Numbered from the stretch's first letter, positions 45,263-59,099 are shown. The stretch is 64,000 nucleotides of DNA from Manihot esculenta (GCF_001659605.2 NC_035175.2:28243705-28307704), one strand, 5' to 3'. Translations and numbers: made by a program. The notes: a model not told the origin generated them from the letters alone.

Positions 45263-46863
45263 TGTTAGAAAATCCAGAGATTACTGCAACCCAAAACACG
45301 CAGCAGAAAATAAAAATATCTGGTTTCCTTCACAGGATCTGAGTGCTTCGTTTATTTCGAAAGGAAGGATAAGAGACTAACCTGTTAGACTCGACGAAAA
45401 GATACAGTTCCGGACTGATGGTGCTACTTCTGAAATTAACACTCTTAATGATATCCACATAAACGTCTTTTATGCTTCTAGAGTGCTAGCTCTCTCAAAG
45501 ATGGATAAGCTGTGTGCTCCTCAATCTGTTAGACTCGACGAGAAGATACAGTTTCGGACTGATGGTGTTGCTTTTAAAACGAACATCCTCAATAGTATCT
45601 ACACAAACGTCTTTTATCCTTTTGGAGTGCTAGCTCTCTCAAAGATGGATAAGCTATGTGCTCCCCAATCTACACCTCAGAAAAATGATTTCACCAAAAC
45701 TTTACTCCCACAATTCGCAGAAGAAGTTTTATTCGTTTTTTAGTGTTTTATTTTCTCACAATTCTTTTTGTAAAAGAGTTATGTTCATAACCAACTATCA
45801 CAATCTCGCAGATACTCAAATATCTTATGTGATAGTTTTTCTTTGAAAAGGAAACTCGAAAATTTTTTTATCTGTAACAGTTACAGATAGACTGCAGATC
45901 TTTTAAATATTATTATCTTATAATAATAAATAATTAATTAATATTAATAATAATAACATCTTTATTATTATTAATTATACTAATGGGCTTTTAGCCCATT
46001 AATATGACATAGCACATTAACAACATTCTTTTGTGTGTTACCCAATAGGCTCACATTAATTGGCAATAGGCCCAGTCCCACAAGGCCCATAAATTATAAG
46101 CGGCCTCTAGCAAGACATTATGACTACCCAATTAATATAAGGATCGATAGTCCGATAAAACCTAATAAATAGAACATGTATTAATCCATTTGTCACACGA
46201 TATCTAGTTGAACATAAGTCATGGTCAATGTCAAACTTATAATGTTCAAACTTGTAATTTCTCGATCTCTAAGTAGACTGATAAAATCAAATGATATTGA
46301 TCACACTATCAATTCATTTGAGTACGGCCATGCATTTCTCAGTCTCACTTATCGAGGAGCCTAGAAGATATCTCTTTCAAAGAGAGGGACAAATTCTATC
46401 TTGATTGTTCAATATTCTCTACATAATTTCTTTTATACTCAATCATAACCTTTATGATTATTCGATTAAAAACAATGTCTGGTTATGTCAAAACATAATA
46501 GTCCTTATATTGTAAACTATGACAATCTCAAGTCAAAGGATTAAGACATAACTACTTTGAGATTCACTTATGACAATAACCCATGTAGTGATCTCAATGC
46601 GGGTCCATTCAATACTTTGCTCTCTAATAAGTATCTATGATTATTGAATTATATCAACATATACATAATCATCTCATGATTATTAATCAATAATCATACA
46701 ACTCATATTTTATTATTATCACCATAATAATAAGCAACCAGGGATGTTAATTATTATTATGTAACATGCAAATAAATAATAATGATAATAAACCTCTTTT
46801 ATTAATAACCAAAATGTCATACAAAAAGGTCCAAGATAATGGCCTAGGGCAAATACACTAACA
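45263..46863 (-). mobile_element. Solo LTR-B, inverted relative to the first copy
   Basis: 1,601 bp with perfect TSD TAATT (45258-45262 and 46864-46868). On the minus strand it begins TGTTAGTGTATTTGCCCTAG and ends ggattttctaaca. It inserted into the tandem array of the Tat-like element, since array text (cgtcgataccactaatt / taattaaggccacaaggc) continues across it. A partial internal duplication (gatggataagct(g/a)tgtgctcc at about 45502 and 45646) makes it longer than the sister copy. Confidence 0.92.
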
Positions 46864-46868
46864 TAATT

Positions 46869-47640
46869 AAGGCCACAAGGCGAATTTTGTCAGGTCAGGT
46901 CACAAGGCAGGTTTTGCCAGACCACAATCCGGGCATCGGGCGGGTTTCGCCAGGGCAGATCACAAGGCGGGTTTCGTCAGATCATAATCACGCGTCGGTC
47001 CCACTATTAAAGGCCACAAAGCAAGTTCCGCTAGGCCAAATCACAAGGCGAGTTCAGTCAGACCAAAATCCAGGCGTCGGTCCCACTAATCAATGCCACA
47101 AGGGCAGTTCTACTCGGCTAAGTCACAAGGTGGGTTTCACTGGATTACAATCCAAGCATTGGATCTACTAATTATAGCCACAAGATAGGTTCCACTAGGC
47201 CAGAAGATATGGCATTAGTCCCACTAAAAAGGCATTTTATGCCGAAGGCATAAGGCGGGTGTTAGCCAGGCTACGTGATCGGGTATTAGTTTTGACTTTA
47301 TAAGGCATTTGATGCCCAAGGCCACATTGCGAGTATAAGCTAGGCCAAAAGATCAAGTGTTGATTTCAATAATCAGGACATTCATGCCAGGCCACGAGAC
47401 AGGTTTCGACAGGCTCAACTTTTGGTGTTAGCCCCATATAAAATTTTGTAGGCATTTGAGGTCTAAACCACAAAACGAGTGCTTGCGGACTAGTACTAGT
47501 CTCAAGATTATAGGAAATACTAAAGGTATCTCAAACCCAAGGCAGGCATCCGCTAGGCCATATGTTCGGGTGTTAATCCTGCTGTTTAAAAGCTTTTAAG
47601 TTATTTATTTTATTACCACTATGATGGTCGGGTGTTAATC
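46869..47640 (-). repeat. Degenerate tandem array of the Tat-like element
   Basis: Repeated ggccacaaggcgggtttcg / ccagaccacaatccgggc / gtcggtcccactaat segments. Reverse-complement homologue of the 27420-28140 array. It begins left of the LTR-B insertion at about 45225. Confidence 0.75.
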
Positions 47641-47659
47641 TTTTAGTAGTCTTTTAAAG

Positions 47660-50600
47660 GAAATCATTTAAGTCTTGAGTAGACAAAATTTATGGTTGAA
47701 TACTGATCATACAAAACTATCAAAATAAAATATTTTTCATTTAAATAAAAGACTTATTATAGGATAGGAGGGACATTATCAGTCGTCTCCTCCCGAGCTT
47801 CTGTTATAGGTTCATCATTAGCTATTGCATTAGAAGCCCGGTCAGGAGGGTTGTCTTCAATTATTCCTTCTTCGTCTTGCCCATCCTCATCCTCATCTCA
47901 TCATCAGGAACGATGTCGTCGATCTAGGAGAATGTAACGACCCCAAAATGGACCGTCACCGGCGCTAGGATTCAGGTCGGCTTAAGGCCGCCAGAACCCG
48001 TAGCAAGCCTGCTATACTCTCTGTGTACCTGTAAAACTCATACATGATCATACATTTTCTGTGAAAATAAAAACTCTTTGCTGAACCAAGGCTTAACCTG
48101 TGCATGCACTATCTCTGTACTCTGTACTCTGTACTCTGTACCCCTGACTAGAGCTTGCTCTAGATGGGTTAACTCATACCTGTTAAGCCTGGTTTTTCAC
48201 ATACAGAAAAACATATATACATCTCCAGATCATGTCAACACATACATCACTAAGTCAAGCACATGTCTACCTTTAGACACACAATTATTACATTTCTTTA
48301 ATATTACATGTCCACTCTAGGCTATTACACTTCTCTTTACTCTTTCCGTACTCTGCGGGACTGTCCCTGTACACTGTACACTGAACCTGCAAAACTGGGG
48401 TTAAGGGAGTGGGATGAGCTCTATAGCCCAGTGAGTAGAACAGTAAAATATCTCAGTAACACATGATCTCATGGAATGCGTCACAACACAGACAAACCAC
48501 ATCAAGAGTAAACCTGTCACCACATAGTCCCAGTAACTCTGTGCCAGGGCATAGAATCGAGCACCTGGTCTTCCTGTCATATATGTATATGTGTATATAA
48601 CACCTCTGTACTTACCATTGCCAGGGCGTAGTCAAAGGCTCCTGGTCTTTACTATACCTGCCAGGGCGTAGTCAAAGGCTCCTGGTCTTACTGCCTGAGA
48701 CTATTGGATCATTCAGCATTCACCCACATCAACAAATAACTATGCAATGCAACATATTCGTGGATACTAATGCAATCACCCTATGGCATAATCATGATGC
48801 ATGAGATATGCTAAAACATTCCATTAGTCAATTAAAAGAGTTAAGTTTAGTTCCACTCACCTCTGGCTAACTGGACTGACTGACTGAGCAGGCTCTGAAA
48901 ACTCTGGAGCAGTACTCACTGCTGCTCTCTCTGGTTCCTCTGGTCTGTACAGATACAGATAAATGCCAATGAGGGACCAAACTAGCTTCTGCATAACTCT
49001 ATTACACTCCCCAAGAAACCCTTTAAACTCATGCAACTATCCATGCAAAGCATGCAAAAGAAGGCTGGACAGAACACTTTCGGTGGCAGGTTCGGCGGCC
49101 GAACGTCTTCTCCAGAGACGAAACTCAAGCACCTTCGGCGGCACCTTCGGCGGCCGAACCCCCTAAACAGAGCCGAACATTCAAAACGCTCGGGGGCAAG
49201 CTGTGGCAACCAAAGCCACCATGCAAGAGGTTCGGCGGCCGAATGAATCTTCGGCTGCCAAACCTGAGTTCATCCAGAACTCAGCCCGACGGCAAACCAA
49301 GCTCCTCCTTCCCTGCAACATCTCCAAACATGCATACTTCAACTATTCCACACACATATACGCAAGTATATGTTCACAGGGGTCCAAAACTATCGAATAA
49401 CCCCAAACAACAAATCAAACATAACACATAAACATATATACATACATAACTCATAAAAACCACCAAACATGCCTCTCTCTTCATAAAACCTGTAAACCCT
49501 TCAGAAAACATATCAACAGGTTCAAGAGCACCACTTACCTCCTGTAAGAAGAAGCTCACACTCTGACCAAAAGGAAACGGACCAACTTCCTTCAACCACT
49601 CAAACTCTCAAACACTTAGGTTTTTCGTCAAAACTTTCACTATCTTTTGCACACTAGCTCACTCTTGCATGAGCTGCTCAAACTGAGCACATAAAGCATG
49701 GGAGACGTGGCCACTCTTCTGGCCAGGGTTTGGAGCCAACACCTGTCCACCATGCTGACTAAGGATTGCACAAGAGCTGGCTGAGCAACTCAGCTTCGGC
49801 TGCCGAATCGCATGCAAAACCATGCAACATTCGGGGGCCGAACCTGAACTTCGGAAACCGAACATTGGGCACTTTCGGCGGCCGAACTTACCTTCGGCGG
49901 CCGAACTTGGCAAAAGTCTCCATAGACTTTTCTCTTCCAACCTCAACCCAACTCAAATCCATTTAACTAAAACCCTTAACATACATCATAACACTGTAGG
50001 AAAACATAAATCCTACCCTCCTATAGAATTCCGACACCCCGGATTCCACCGGACGACAGGAATTCCGGTGCCGGATTCTAGCCGGGTATTACTGAGAAGT
50101 CCTCTACAGGGAAACACCTGAGAAGTTCCTTCTTGATAGAGTCTTAGCCTTGTACGAACATCTTCCCACCTTGGGCCATCGTCTCTCAAAGTTCTACTTC
50201 AACCTCAGCAATCCTGGTAGAAGCAACCCGGACCTCCTTAGCCTGAGACTGTATTTCCAGCACTTGGCGATGAAGTAAGACCACTTGATTCTTGACTCTC
50301 TGTGCCCAATTCTTCAGGGCCAATTTTGAAGCATTGGTCTCACCCGACTCAGCCTGGAGGTTATCCACTGACTCCAGAGTCTCCTTCATGGTGCCTTTCA
50401 CCTCATCAACCCGAGTCTTTAGCCTCGAGCACTCCTCTGCTAGGAGCCTTTTATATGTTTCTTAAGCACCAAACTTTCCCCTCAAGACTTTGTTACGTTC
50501 TTTGGCCATATAGGCACAAAGAGCACTCTCCAAGGCAGAATGCATGATATTGTCAAAAAGCTCGTTCATCTCGAGCTCATTCGTTTCGAGCTCATTCAAG

Positions 50601-51779
50601 TGGTGACGGTCCCCGGGCCTCAGGGCATTCTTGGTTAACAGGATGGCTAGGTTCAGATCCTCAAGAAGAGAGGACGTTTGGGTTAGAGCCAATGCCAGAC
50701 ACTGGATGCTGGGAGGCCATGAGGAATCAACCCTCATATTCATAGAAATGGGCTCAATAGGAGTGGGGACGGCAGCAGAAGGCTAAAAAACTGTGACAGG
50801 TGCAGAGGCACCCATTACAGAAGACTAAGGCTGCAAGTGGGTCGACTCTTCTACTATAGGTTAGGGAGGAGGAGAAGGAAACATGATCACTTTTACTGCC
50901 TGGCGAGCATGCTTGGGAAGGGGACCAGTTGCCCCAGTGATAGCCTTGCCTTTGCGTGCAGCCCGCGCCGCTTCAGCAAATTTGCTTCTTGACCCAGGCA
51001 TATTTGCGCAAATTGAAAAGTAAGACAGATTGAAATCTAAAATAAGATAGAAAAGAAGATACCCTGATCTCTAGCCAGAGAAGTGCTCTCCCGAGGCTGG
51101 GAAGACTGGGCGGGTGAGGACTCCGAGTCTGCTCGCTTGGAGATGACTCTGCCAAGATAAAACGGCATTCATCACAGCCTTGGTGATGTCCATTTTCTAA
51201 GAGGATCTAGCCTTCATCAAGAGAAAGGCTAGAGCCTCATTCTTATCCCTCCTCAACTGGACCCCATCCTTCCTCAGCTCCACCCACAGGTTCCAGCTTG
51301 TTCAGATGGTCTAATAATCTCGGACGTCCAATGACGAAGGACGAAAAACTTATTCTTCCACTACTTTAAGAAAGAAGGTATCTGATCGAACATTGTCCGG
51401 TGTTTTTGCCCATTAAAAAATCAGAACTTTTCATTTTTGCCAGTATCCAGCTGACACAATTGAGAGAAGAGGGTCATGCTCAGTTTAATAATGCCAGTAT
51501 CCCTCCTCAAAGATTATGATAGTATCATCTACCGGAATCAGGTCATTGAAGAGAACGTTCGAGGAAGGAGCAAAACACAAAAAGTCTCTTGAGGAATTTG
51601 GTATTTATCGTGAAGTCAATCTATATCATGCTCTGATAGGGTGGACGGAGTGTCAACAATCAGGCTACATTCGCCTTCTTGAGCCACCCTTAGTGGGACA
51701 ACAAGAGCTGGGGGCAAGGATGGGGCCGTCAAAAGAGAAGCTTGAGGCGGAGCTTTCACCAGGAGTAAGAGAGCAAGAA
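47660..51779 (-). pseudogene. Antisense ORF of the Tat-like element, split by a solo LTR
   Basis: On the minus strand, 51700-50094 encodes broken frames with a coiled-coil region: NLAILLTKNALRPGDRHHLN, YMAKERNKVLRGKFGA, then MKGTMKETLESVDNLQAESG and WAQRVKNQVVLLHRQVLEIQ. The C-terminal end (acidic, then VPPIL) resumes at 47932-47760 after the solo LTR at 47933-50093. The sense is opposite to gag. It resembles the gypsy-associated ORF at 1-3280 in type. Stops are present (for example near 50462). Inactive. Confidence 0.55.
47933..50093 (-). mobile_element. Solo Tekay-family LTR
   Basis: 2,161 bp with perfect TSD GAGAA (47928-47932 and 50094-50098). The left end is tgtaacgaccccaaaatgga; the right end reads tagccgggtattact, with the final CA changed to CT. 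It contains ttcggcggccgaa motifs at 49092, 49149, 49230, 49875 and 49895, and the ccagggcgtagtcaaaggctcctgg hairpins (given as ccagggcgtag / ggctcctgg) at 48605-48690. Confidence 0.9.
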
Positions 51780-53982
51780 TGTAACGACCCGGAAATCCGA
51801 CCCGTTACCGGCGCTAGGATCCAGATCGGCTTAAGGCCGCCGGGACCCGTAGCAAGCCTACATACCTCCTCTTAAGCTGTGGAATCCCATACATAACAAC
51901 ATATACATGATCTGTAAAAAAATTTTCTTTTCTCTTATCCAAGCAAAACCTGTGCATGCACAAAATCATACGTAAACCCCACACTGGAGTCCTCATCAAA
52001 TACTCCAATGGGGTATCATCATCATACATATCAGCTTGGATAATCATGGTCATTAACATCATTACTTATTAAACACTCTGTACATAATGGGGATTCACAC
52101 ACCTCTAGGTCAAGCACTACTATAATCCTCAATACATCATCAAATCATTCATTACATTACATGGTCATAAATACTCATTACATCAGGTTCATGTCCACTA
52201 CTATCTATTACAACATACATGACTTAACTTCACTCTAGCCGACTTCCCGATCTATCCTGTACCTGCATCTCTGGGGATAAAGGGAGTGGGGTGAGCTACT
52301 AGAGCCCAGTGAGCAGAATAATAAAACATCAATTTAAATCATGCTTTCATGTATGCGCCATAACACAAACATTTCACAACAAGGATGAACTTGTCACCAT
52401 TTAGCCCCTATCTTTCTTACTTATACATGCCGGGGGCGTAGAGCCGTAGCAGGCACACCCGGACTTCCATAATCCGTCATAGTGCCAGGGGCGTAGAGCC
52501 GTAGCAGGCACACCTGGACTCACATGGCTATCATGACATACAAGGGCTAATGGATCATTCAACATTCATCCACATCAACAACAAAGTATGCAATGCAACA
52601 TATTCGTGAATTCTAATGTAAACAACCTAATATATCTCATGGCATTCATGATGCGTGAATCATGCTAAAACATTTCATTAATTTGCTTTAAAACTTAAAG
52701 TTTATTCCACTCACCTCTGGCTAGCTCTGAAGAGAATCTGAAGCAGCTGGCTCACTGCTGAGGGTCTCGGTTCCTCGGGTCCGAACCTACACAGTTGGAC
52801 TCAAATGAGGGACCAAACATACATGAACATGACTCTAAAATACTCCCCAAAAACCCCCTAAAACATCCTGAAAACATCACATGAAAACATGCGAGAAACG
52901 GCTGAACAGGGCACTTTCGGCGGCAGGTTCGGCGGCCGAAAGTCCCTCTGCAGCCGAAAGTCATGCAGGTTCGGCGGCACTTTCGGCGGCCGAACCTCCC
53001 AGACAGAGACGAAACTTGAGTTTCGGGGGCAGGCTTCGGCAGCCGAAACTGCCTCCACAAGGGGGTTCGGCGGCCGAAAGTCACTTCGGCGGCCGAACCT
53101 GAGTTTCTGCCGAAGGGCAGAAACTTGGCTTCCTTGTGTCCACAGCCTCCAAAACACCTCAAAACATGCATAAACTTGTTTCTACACATGCATACACATC
53201 ATACATCACACCTAGGGGTCTCAAACTATAATATACCCCAACTACAACACTTCAAACAACACATTTCCAACATACATTGCTCAAATCACAACATAAACCT
53301 AACAACAAGCCTAAACATGCATTCTACCCCATCAACTTGCATAAAACTTTCATAAAACATAAAAGAAGCATAGATCGAAGCTTACCTCTTGAAGATCGAG
53401 AGGAAGAACGACCCTAGCTCGGAAAATGGAGGGATTTAGCTCCAAGACTTCCAAGCTCCAAACTTGCTTAAAAACACTCAAAGACCTTTGTGGAACCTTA
53501 AAACTCAAAGAAAATGGTGGGGATTGAAGGAAAAACACAAGATTTGGGAGAGGGAGGTCGGAAGCTTGCTGCGGCTGAAAATGGGAGAAAACTCTCTCAT
53601 TTCGGCTAAGTGCCCCTTTTATAGGTGGCTGGCCAGGCCACGTTCGGGGGCCGAAAGTGCCTCCGCATGCATGCAAGGTTCGGCGGCCGAACTTGGAGTT
53701 CGGCGGCCGAACCTGCATTTCCCTCACTCAAAACTTTCGGGCGCCTAAAGTCCCTCCGAAAGCATGCATGTTCGGCGGCCGAACCTCAAAGTTCGGCGGC
53801 CGAACCTGGGTTTTCCTCCAAAGATTTTTCATGCAAAAAAACTCATTTAATTCTTACTTAAAAACGTGAAATACATGAAAACATTTCATAAAATCATAGT
53901 TTTACCCTTCTAGAGGTTTCCGACATCCGAGGTCCCACCGGACGGTAGGGGTTCCGATATCGGAGTCTAGCCGGGTATTACA
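51780..53982 (-). repeat. 3' LTR of the complete Tekay element
   Basis: 2,203 bp, 7 differences from 59370-61572. Eight exact ttcggcggccgaa motifs start at 52928, 52982, 53066, 53085, 53679, 53699, 53771 and 53792. Confidence 0.97.
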
Positions 53983-53995
53983 TTCTCCCCCCCTT
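53983..53995 (-). other. Polypurine tract
   Basis: Minus strand aagggggggagaa directly before the 3' LTR. This is the expected site for plus-strand DNA priming. Confidence 0.85.
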
Positions 53996-54113
53996 AAGAA
54001 CATTCGTCCCCGAATGTTCCTCAACTAACATACAAAGCATGGCATCAATCATAACATACAACATAGCATACAATATATCATACATGCAACATATAGAACA
54101 ACTAACACTCACC

Positions 54114-57100
54114 TCAAAACAGATGGGGGTATTGCTGGAGCATGGACTCCCGTGTCTCCCAGGTGCATTCTTCAATATTGTGGTGGTTCCAAAGGACTTT
54201 CACCATAGGGATTTCCTTGTTTCTTAACTTTCTGATCTGAGTGTCAAGAATCCGCACTGGCTGCTCTACATAGGTGAGATCCTCTTGGATCTCTACATCA
54301 GGCTCACTAAGAACCTTGCTCGGATCTGACACGTACTTCCATAACAGAGAAACATGGAAAACCGGATGGATTCTCTCCATCGAAGCAGGCAAGTCTAGCT
54401 TGTACGACACATTACCGACCCTCTGAAGCACCTCGAAAGGACCGATATACCGTGGAGCTAACTTACCCTTCTTCCCGAACCGAACCACTCCTTTCATAGG
54501 AGACACCTTGAGCAAAACCAAATCCCCCTCCTGAAACTCTAGCTGTCTTCTGCGGATATCTGCATAACTCTTCTGCCGACTTGCAGCAGTCTTGATCCTC
54601 TCTCTGATTATGGGTACCACCCTGCTGGTAAGCTCTACTAACTCCGGACCCGCAAGAGTCCTCTCTCCTACTTCCTCCCAGCAGATAGGTGATCTGCACT
54701 TCCTCCCATACAAAGCTTCATATGGAGCCATCCCTATGCTAGCATGATAGCTGTTATTGTAGGCAAACTCCACCAAAGGTAGATGCTGCCTCCAAGAACC
54801 GCCAAAATCTAGCACACACATTCTGAGCATATCCTCTATTGTCTGGATGGTCCTCTCTGACTGTCCGTCTGTCTGTGGGTGGAAGGCAGTACTGAAGTCT
54901 AATCTGGTACCCATAGCGTTCTGCAGACTCCGCCAAAACCTGGAGGTGAACTGGGGCCCTCTATCTGACACTATAGATACCGGGACCCCATGCAGTCTGA
55001 CAATCTCATCTACGTACACCTGCGCCAACTTGTCCACAGAGTAACCACTCCTGACAGGGATGAAGTGAGCAGATTTGGTGAGTCTGTCCACAATCACCCA
55101 TATGGAGTCCAATCTGTTGGACGTCGCCGGTAACCCCACTACGAAGTCCATAGCTATGTTCTCCCATTTCCACTCTGGAATCGGTAGTGGATTCAACATT
55201 CCAGCCGGCTTCTGATGCTCTAGTTTCACCCTCTGACACACATCGCAGGCTGACACGAACAGTGCCACGTCCTTCTTCATAGCTGGCCACCAATACACTC
55301 TCTTCAGATCCTGATACATCTTGGTGGCTCCAGGGTGAACACTATACCTGGTATTATGGGCTTCCCCCATAATATCTCCCTTCAGACCAATGTCATCTGG
55401 CACACATAATCTGTTCCCGTAGCGGAGGATCCCCTTATCATCAAACTTGAACTCATTACTCTGGCCTGACTGAACCGTTCTGGCTATCCTGACCAACTCT
55501 GGGTCCTCATGCTGTTTCTGAGCTACCTGCTCCAGAAACACGGGTGCCACTCTCATCTGAGCCACTAAGGCACCTGTGCCAGACAACTCCAACTGTAATC
55601 CCTCGCTCATAAGTCTGTGGAACTCCTTCACCACCGGCCTCCTCTCTGCTGAAATGTGGGATAGACTGCCGAGTGATTTCCGGCTTAAGGCGTCTGCCAC
55701 AACATTCGCCTTACCCGGATGGTACTGAATCTTGCAATCATAGTCACTCAACAGCTCTACCCATCTCCTCTGCCTCATGTTCAGTTCTCTGTGACTCAGG
55801 ATGTACTGCAGGCTCTTATGATCTGTGAAGATCTCACACTTTACCCCATAAAGGTAATGCCTCCACATCTTGAGTGCAAAGATCACTGCTGCCATCTCTA
55901 GGTCATGTGTGGGGTAATTCAGCTCATGCTTCTTCAGCTGTCTAGAAGCATAAGCGATCACCCTCTCATTTTGCATTAGCACACAACCCAGTCCCACACG
56001 GGACGCATCACAATATACTGAGAAGTCATCATCACTTTTTGGCAGAGCTAACACCGGTGCTGAAGTCAACCTCCTCTTAAGCTCCTCAAAGCTTTCCTCA
56101 CACTGATCGGTCCATATGAACTTCTGATTCTTCTTTGTCAATTTGGTCATAGGAGCAGCAATCTTTGATAAGTCCTGAACGAACCTCCTGTAGTAACCTG
56201 CTAAACCCAGAAAACTCTTGATCTCGGTCACTGTGGTGGGTCTAGGCCAGTTAGCTACAGCCTCTACCTTCTTGGGGTCTACTTCAATACCCTGTTCTGA
56301 CACAATGTGCCCCAAGAATGATATGCTCCTAAGCCAAAACTCACACTTGGAGAACTTGGCATACAAGCCATGCTCTCTCAAGGTCTGCAAAACTGTCCTC
56401 AGGTGATGGGCATGCTCCTCTGCATTTCTGGAATACACTAAGATATCATCTATGAAGACAATAACGAAGTGATCCAGATACTGACTGAATACTCTGTTCA
56501 TGAGGTCCATGAATGCTGCAGGGGCGTTGGTCAGCCCAAACGGCATCACAAGGAACTCATAGTGCCCATACCTGGTCCTGAAAGCTGTCTTCGGTACATC
56601 TTCATTCCTTATCCTCAACTGATGGTACCCTGATCTCAGATCTATTTTGGAGAAACAACCTGCTCCTGCTAGCTGGTCGAATAGATCGTCGATCCTCGGC
56701 AAAGGGTATTTGTTCTTGGTAGTGACCTTGTTCAACTGTCTGTAGTCGATACAAAGTCTGAGGGATCCATCCTTCTTCCTCACAAACAACACCGGAGCAC
56801 CCCAAGGTGAAGTACTCGGTCGGATGAAACCCTTATCTACCAGCTCTTGCAACTGTTCCTTCAGTTCTTTCAATTCAGCTGGTGCCATCCTGTAGGGAGG
56901 GATAGAGATCGGTCTGGTACCAGGCATTAACTCAATCTCGAACTCTATCTCCCTAGCAGGTGGTAACCCTGGTAACTCGTCTGGGAAAACATCTAAGAAC
57001 TCACTCACCACAGGCACTGAGGCGGGCTCTCTGACATGACTATCTAACTCCCTCACATGAGCTAGAAACCCCTGACATCCCCTCCTAAGCAACCTACGAG

Positions 57101-59099
57101 CCTGAAGAGCTGAGATCAGACCTCTAGGTGTACCCCTCTTGTCTCCTCTGAAGACGACCTCTGACCCATCCTGATCTCTGAATCTGACTACCTTGTCTCT
57201 ACAGTCCAAGGTAGCACCATGGGTCGATAACCAATCCATCCCTAGAATGACGTCAAAATCTGTCAAATCTAGAACCACGAGGTCGGCGGAAAGGCATCTT
57301 CCCTCTATGAAAACTGGACTACATTGGCAGACTGCCTCTGCCACTGACGGGTCACACTTGGGTCCACTGACCCATAGGGGACACTCTAACCCAGAGACCA
57401 TCAATCCTACCCTCTCCACGACTCTCGGAGCAATAAAAGAATGAGATGCACCCGGGTCCATTAAGGCATACACATCAGAACAACCAATGATGAGATTACC
57501 TGCCACCACGGTGTTGGATGTGTTGGCCTCCTGCTGAGTCATAGTGAAGATCCGTGCCGGAGCTGATGGACCTTCACCTCTGTATCCTGCTGATGAAGAG
57601 GCTGACCCTCTCCCTCTGCCTCTGCCACTGGCCTGTGTTGCGGCTGGAGCTACTGGCTGCACCACACTGCCGGAGGCTGTTTGCTGAGACGGTGCTGCAA
57701 AGGCTGCTCTAGGACAATCCCGAGCCAAATGACTCGCCTGTCCACATCTGAAACATGTGTTTGTCCCCGCCAGACATACTCCTTTGTGTGGTCTCCCACA
57801 TCTCATACATGCTGTAACCTCTGCGCCAGAGCTTGAGCCACTGCCTAAACCCAGACCTGACTTGATCTTGTTCCAGAACTTATTCTTCTTAGATTTTCTG
57901 TGGCCTCTGTCCCACTTCTTACTGCCTGCAACTGCTGCACTCAGAGAAGAAGAGTCTAACCTTTCCCCACCTGGGGTCTTGGAACCAGAAGACTGTGCCA
58001 CTGACTGTTTTACCTTCCCCTCAACGATGGCACAAGCCTCCATTCTCCTAGCCATATCCACTATGGCATGGAAACTCTCCCTCTCTGCTGACTGTATCAA
58101 AGAGGAATACCTGGAGTGCAGCCTCATAATATATCTACTTGACTTCTTTTGATCTGTGTCCAAATTCTGCCCAGCATATGGCAACAACTCCAGGAACCTG
58201 TCTGTGTACTCCTCCACACTCATCTGTTCAGTCTGCCTCAACTGTTCGAATTCTATTATCTTCTGCTCTCTAGAGCTCTCAGGGAAAGCCCATCCTGCAA
58301 ACTCATTTGCGAACTCCTCCCAGGACATACTGTCCGCTCTCGGGTTCACATAGTTCTTAAACCAACCACGTGCCTTCTTGCACTCCAGTGTGAACCCAGC
58401 CATCTGAATGGCTCTACTGTCATCAGCCCCTATCTCATCTGTAATAATCTTGACCCTGTTCAGATACTCAAATGGGTCATCACCTGCTCTGTACTGAGGA
58501 GCACCCAACTTCATGTAATCGGTCATCTTGACCTTGCTCCCTCCAGATGAGGTAGGTTTGGGTACTTGTGTTTCCGGGACAGTAGGTACTGGTGGTGGTG
58601 GAGGTGCAACATCCCCTGGGGTAGGGTTCGCTGTACCGGTATAGGGAGGTGGAGGTGGGTACATGGGGTACTGAGAGTATGGTGGGTAGTAAGGTGGGTA
58701 TGGCATATGTGGAGGATAAGGGCTAAAACTGGGGTTATCCGATGTACCTCCCATCGAATACCCTGGATGGTGTGAATAGGGTGGGTAGTGATGTGGCTGG
58801 ACATAACTCGAGGCCTGAGCGCCTCCTTCTGATTCTCCCATGCCCTCTTCCGGCATGCTCACACCAAGATTGCCATCCCTCCTCTGATCTACCTCCATAT
58901 CCTCAGACATTCCTCCCTGCACTGTTCCCCTTACTGATCTGCTTCTACCCAGATCCAAAGACCTTCTAGGGTCTCTAGCTACTCTGTCTCTGTTGGACCT
59001 ACTGGACATTGCCCTAGGCAATGCTGGAGGACGGGCATCAGTGCCCTCGTCCTGAGGTGGCACTCCAGTCAATCGTGCAGATCGACGAGTTCCTCTCAT
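54114..59099 (-). CDS. Gag-Pol polyprotein of the Tekay-type retrotransposon
   Basis: The open frame runs from 59168 to 54114 (1,684 codons). I prefer the ATG at 59099 because a splice-acceptor-like ttttcag precedes it and the earlier codons encode unremarkable sequence. Residue numbers count from 59168. A Pro/Tyr-rich N-terminus (about 110-210) is followed by gag (about 215-400), the CCHC knuckle [14 protein letters not shown] (about 469), and aspartic protease [11 protein letters not shown] (about 570). Reverse transcriptase follows ([19 protein letters not shown] about 793; FIDDILVYS about 904), then RNase H ([11 protein letters not shown] about 1050; TDHKSLQYI about 1113). Integrase has an HHCC finger (about 1271-1318), [10 protein letters not shown] (about 1402) and [14 protein letters not shown] (about 1435). 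After HPVFHVSLL, the C-terminal [26 protein letters not shown] resembles the chromodomain of the Tekay/Del clade. No stop or frameshift was found. Confidence 0.95.
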   Translation of the reverse strand: MRGTRRSARLTGVPPQDEGTDARPPALPRAMSSRSNRDRVARDPRRSLDLGRSRSVRGTVQGGMSEDMEVDQRRDGNLGVSMPEEGMGESEGGAQASSYVQPHHYPPYSHHPGYSMGGTSDNPSFSPYPPHMPYPPYYPPYSQYPMYPPPPPYTGTANPTPGDVAPPPPPVPTVPETQVPKPTSSGGSKVKMTDYMKLGAPQYRAGDDPFEYLNRVKIITDEIGADDSRAIQMAGFTLECKKARGWFKNYVNPRADSMSWEEFANEFAGWAFPESSREQKIIEFEQLRQTEQMSVEEYTDRFLELLPYAGQNLDTDQKKSSRYIMRLHSRYSSLIQSAERESFHAIVDMARRMEACAIVEGKVKQSVAQSSGSKTPGGERLDSSSLSAAVAGSKKWDRGHRKSKKNKFWNKIKSGLGLGSGSSSGAEVTACMRCGRPHKGVCLAGTNTCFRCGQASHLARDCPRAAFAAPSQQTASGSVVQPVAPAATQASGRGRGRGSASSSAGYRGEGPSAPARIFTMTQQEANTSNTVVAGNLIIGCSDVYALMDPGASHSFIAPRVVERVGLMVSGLECPLWVSGPKCDPSVAEAVCQCSPVFIEGRCLSADLVVLDLTDFDVILGMDWLSTHGATLDCRDKVVRFRDQDGSEVVFRGDKRGTPRGLISALQARRLLRRGCQGFLAHVRELDSHVREPASVPVVSEFLDVFPDELPGLPPAREIEFEIELMPGTRPISIPPYRMAPAELKELKEQLQELVDKGFIRPSTSPWGAPVLFVRKKDGSLRLCIDYRQLNKVTTKNKYPLPRIDDLFDQLAGAGCFSKIDLRSGYHQLRIRNEDVPKTAFRTRYGHYEFLVMPFGLTNAPAAFMDLMNRVFSQYLDHFVIVFIDDILVYSRNAEEHAHHLRTVLQTLREHGLYAKFSKCEFWLRSISFLGHIVSEQGIEVDPKKVEAVANWPRPTTVTEIKSFLGLAGYYRRFVQDLSKIAAPMTKLTKKNQKFIWTDQCEESFEELKRRLTSAPVLALPKSDDDFSVYCDASRVGLGCVLMQNERVIAYASRQLKKHELNYPTHDLEMAAVIFALKMWRHYLYGVKCEIFTDHKSLQYILSHRELNMRQRRWVELLSDYDCKIQYHPGKANVVADALSRKSLGSLSHISAERRPVVKEFHRLMSEGLQLELSGTGALVAQMRVAPVFLEQVAQKQHEDPELVRIARTVQSGQSNEFKFDDKGILRYGNRLCVPDDIGLKGDIMGEAHNTRYSVHPGATKMYQDLKRVYWWPAMKKDVALFVSACDVCQRVKLEHQKPAGMLNPLPIPEWKWENIAMDFVVGLPATSNRLDSIWVIVDRLTKSAHFIPVRSGYSVDKLAQVYVDEIVRLHGVPVSIVSDRGPQFTSRFWRSLQNAMGTRLDFSTAFHPQTDGQSERTIQTIEDMLRMCVLDFGGSWRQHLPLVEFAYNNSYHASIGMAPYEALYGRKCRSPICWEEVGERTLAGPELVELTSRVVPIIRERIKTAASRQKSYADIRRRQLEFQEGDLVLLKVSPMKGVVRFGKKGKLAPRYIGPFEVLQRVGNVSYKLDLPASMERIHPVFHVSLLWKYVSDPSKVLSEPDVEIQEDLTYVEQPVRILDTQIRKLRNKEIPMVKVLWNHHNIEECTWETRESMLQQYPHLF

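Noticed and set aside
38960..46863. Two inverted LTR-B copies as the paired LTRs or TIRs of one element
   Set aside because: LTRs of one element are direct, not inverted, and each copy has its own 5 bp duplication (TTATA, TAATT).
53350..53727. 125-codon minus-strand ORF in each Tekay LTR (also 60940-61317)
   Set aside because: It crosses the TATA box and the proposed splice donor, and its residues come from the palindromic motifs (RPPNSKFGRRT). It is a chance frame in non-coding LTR.
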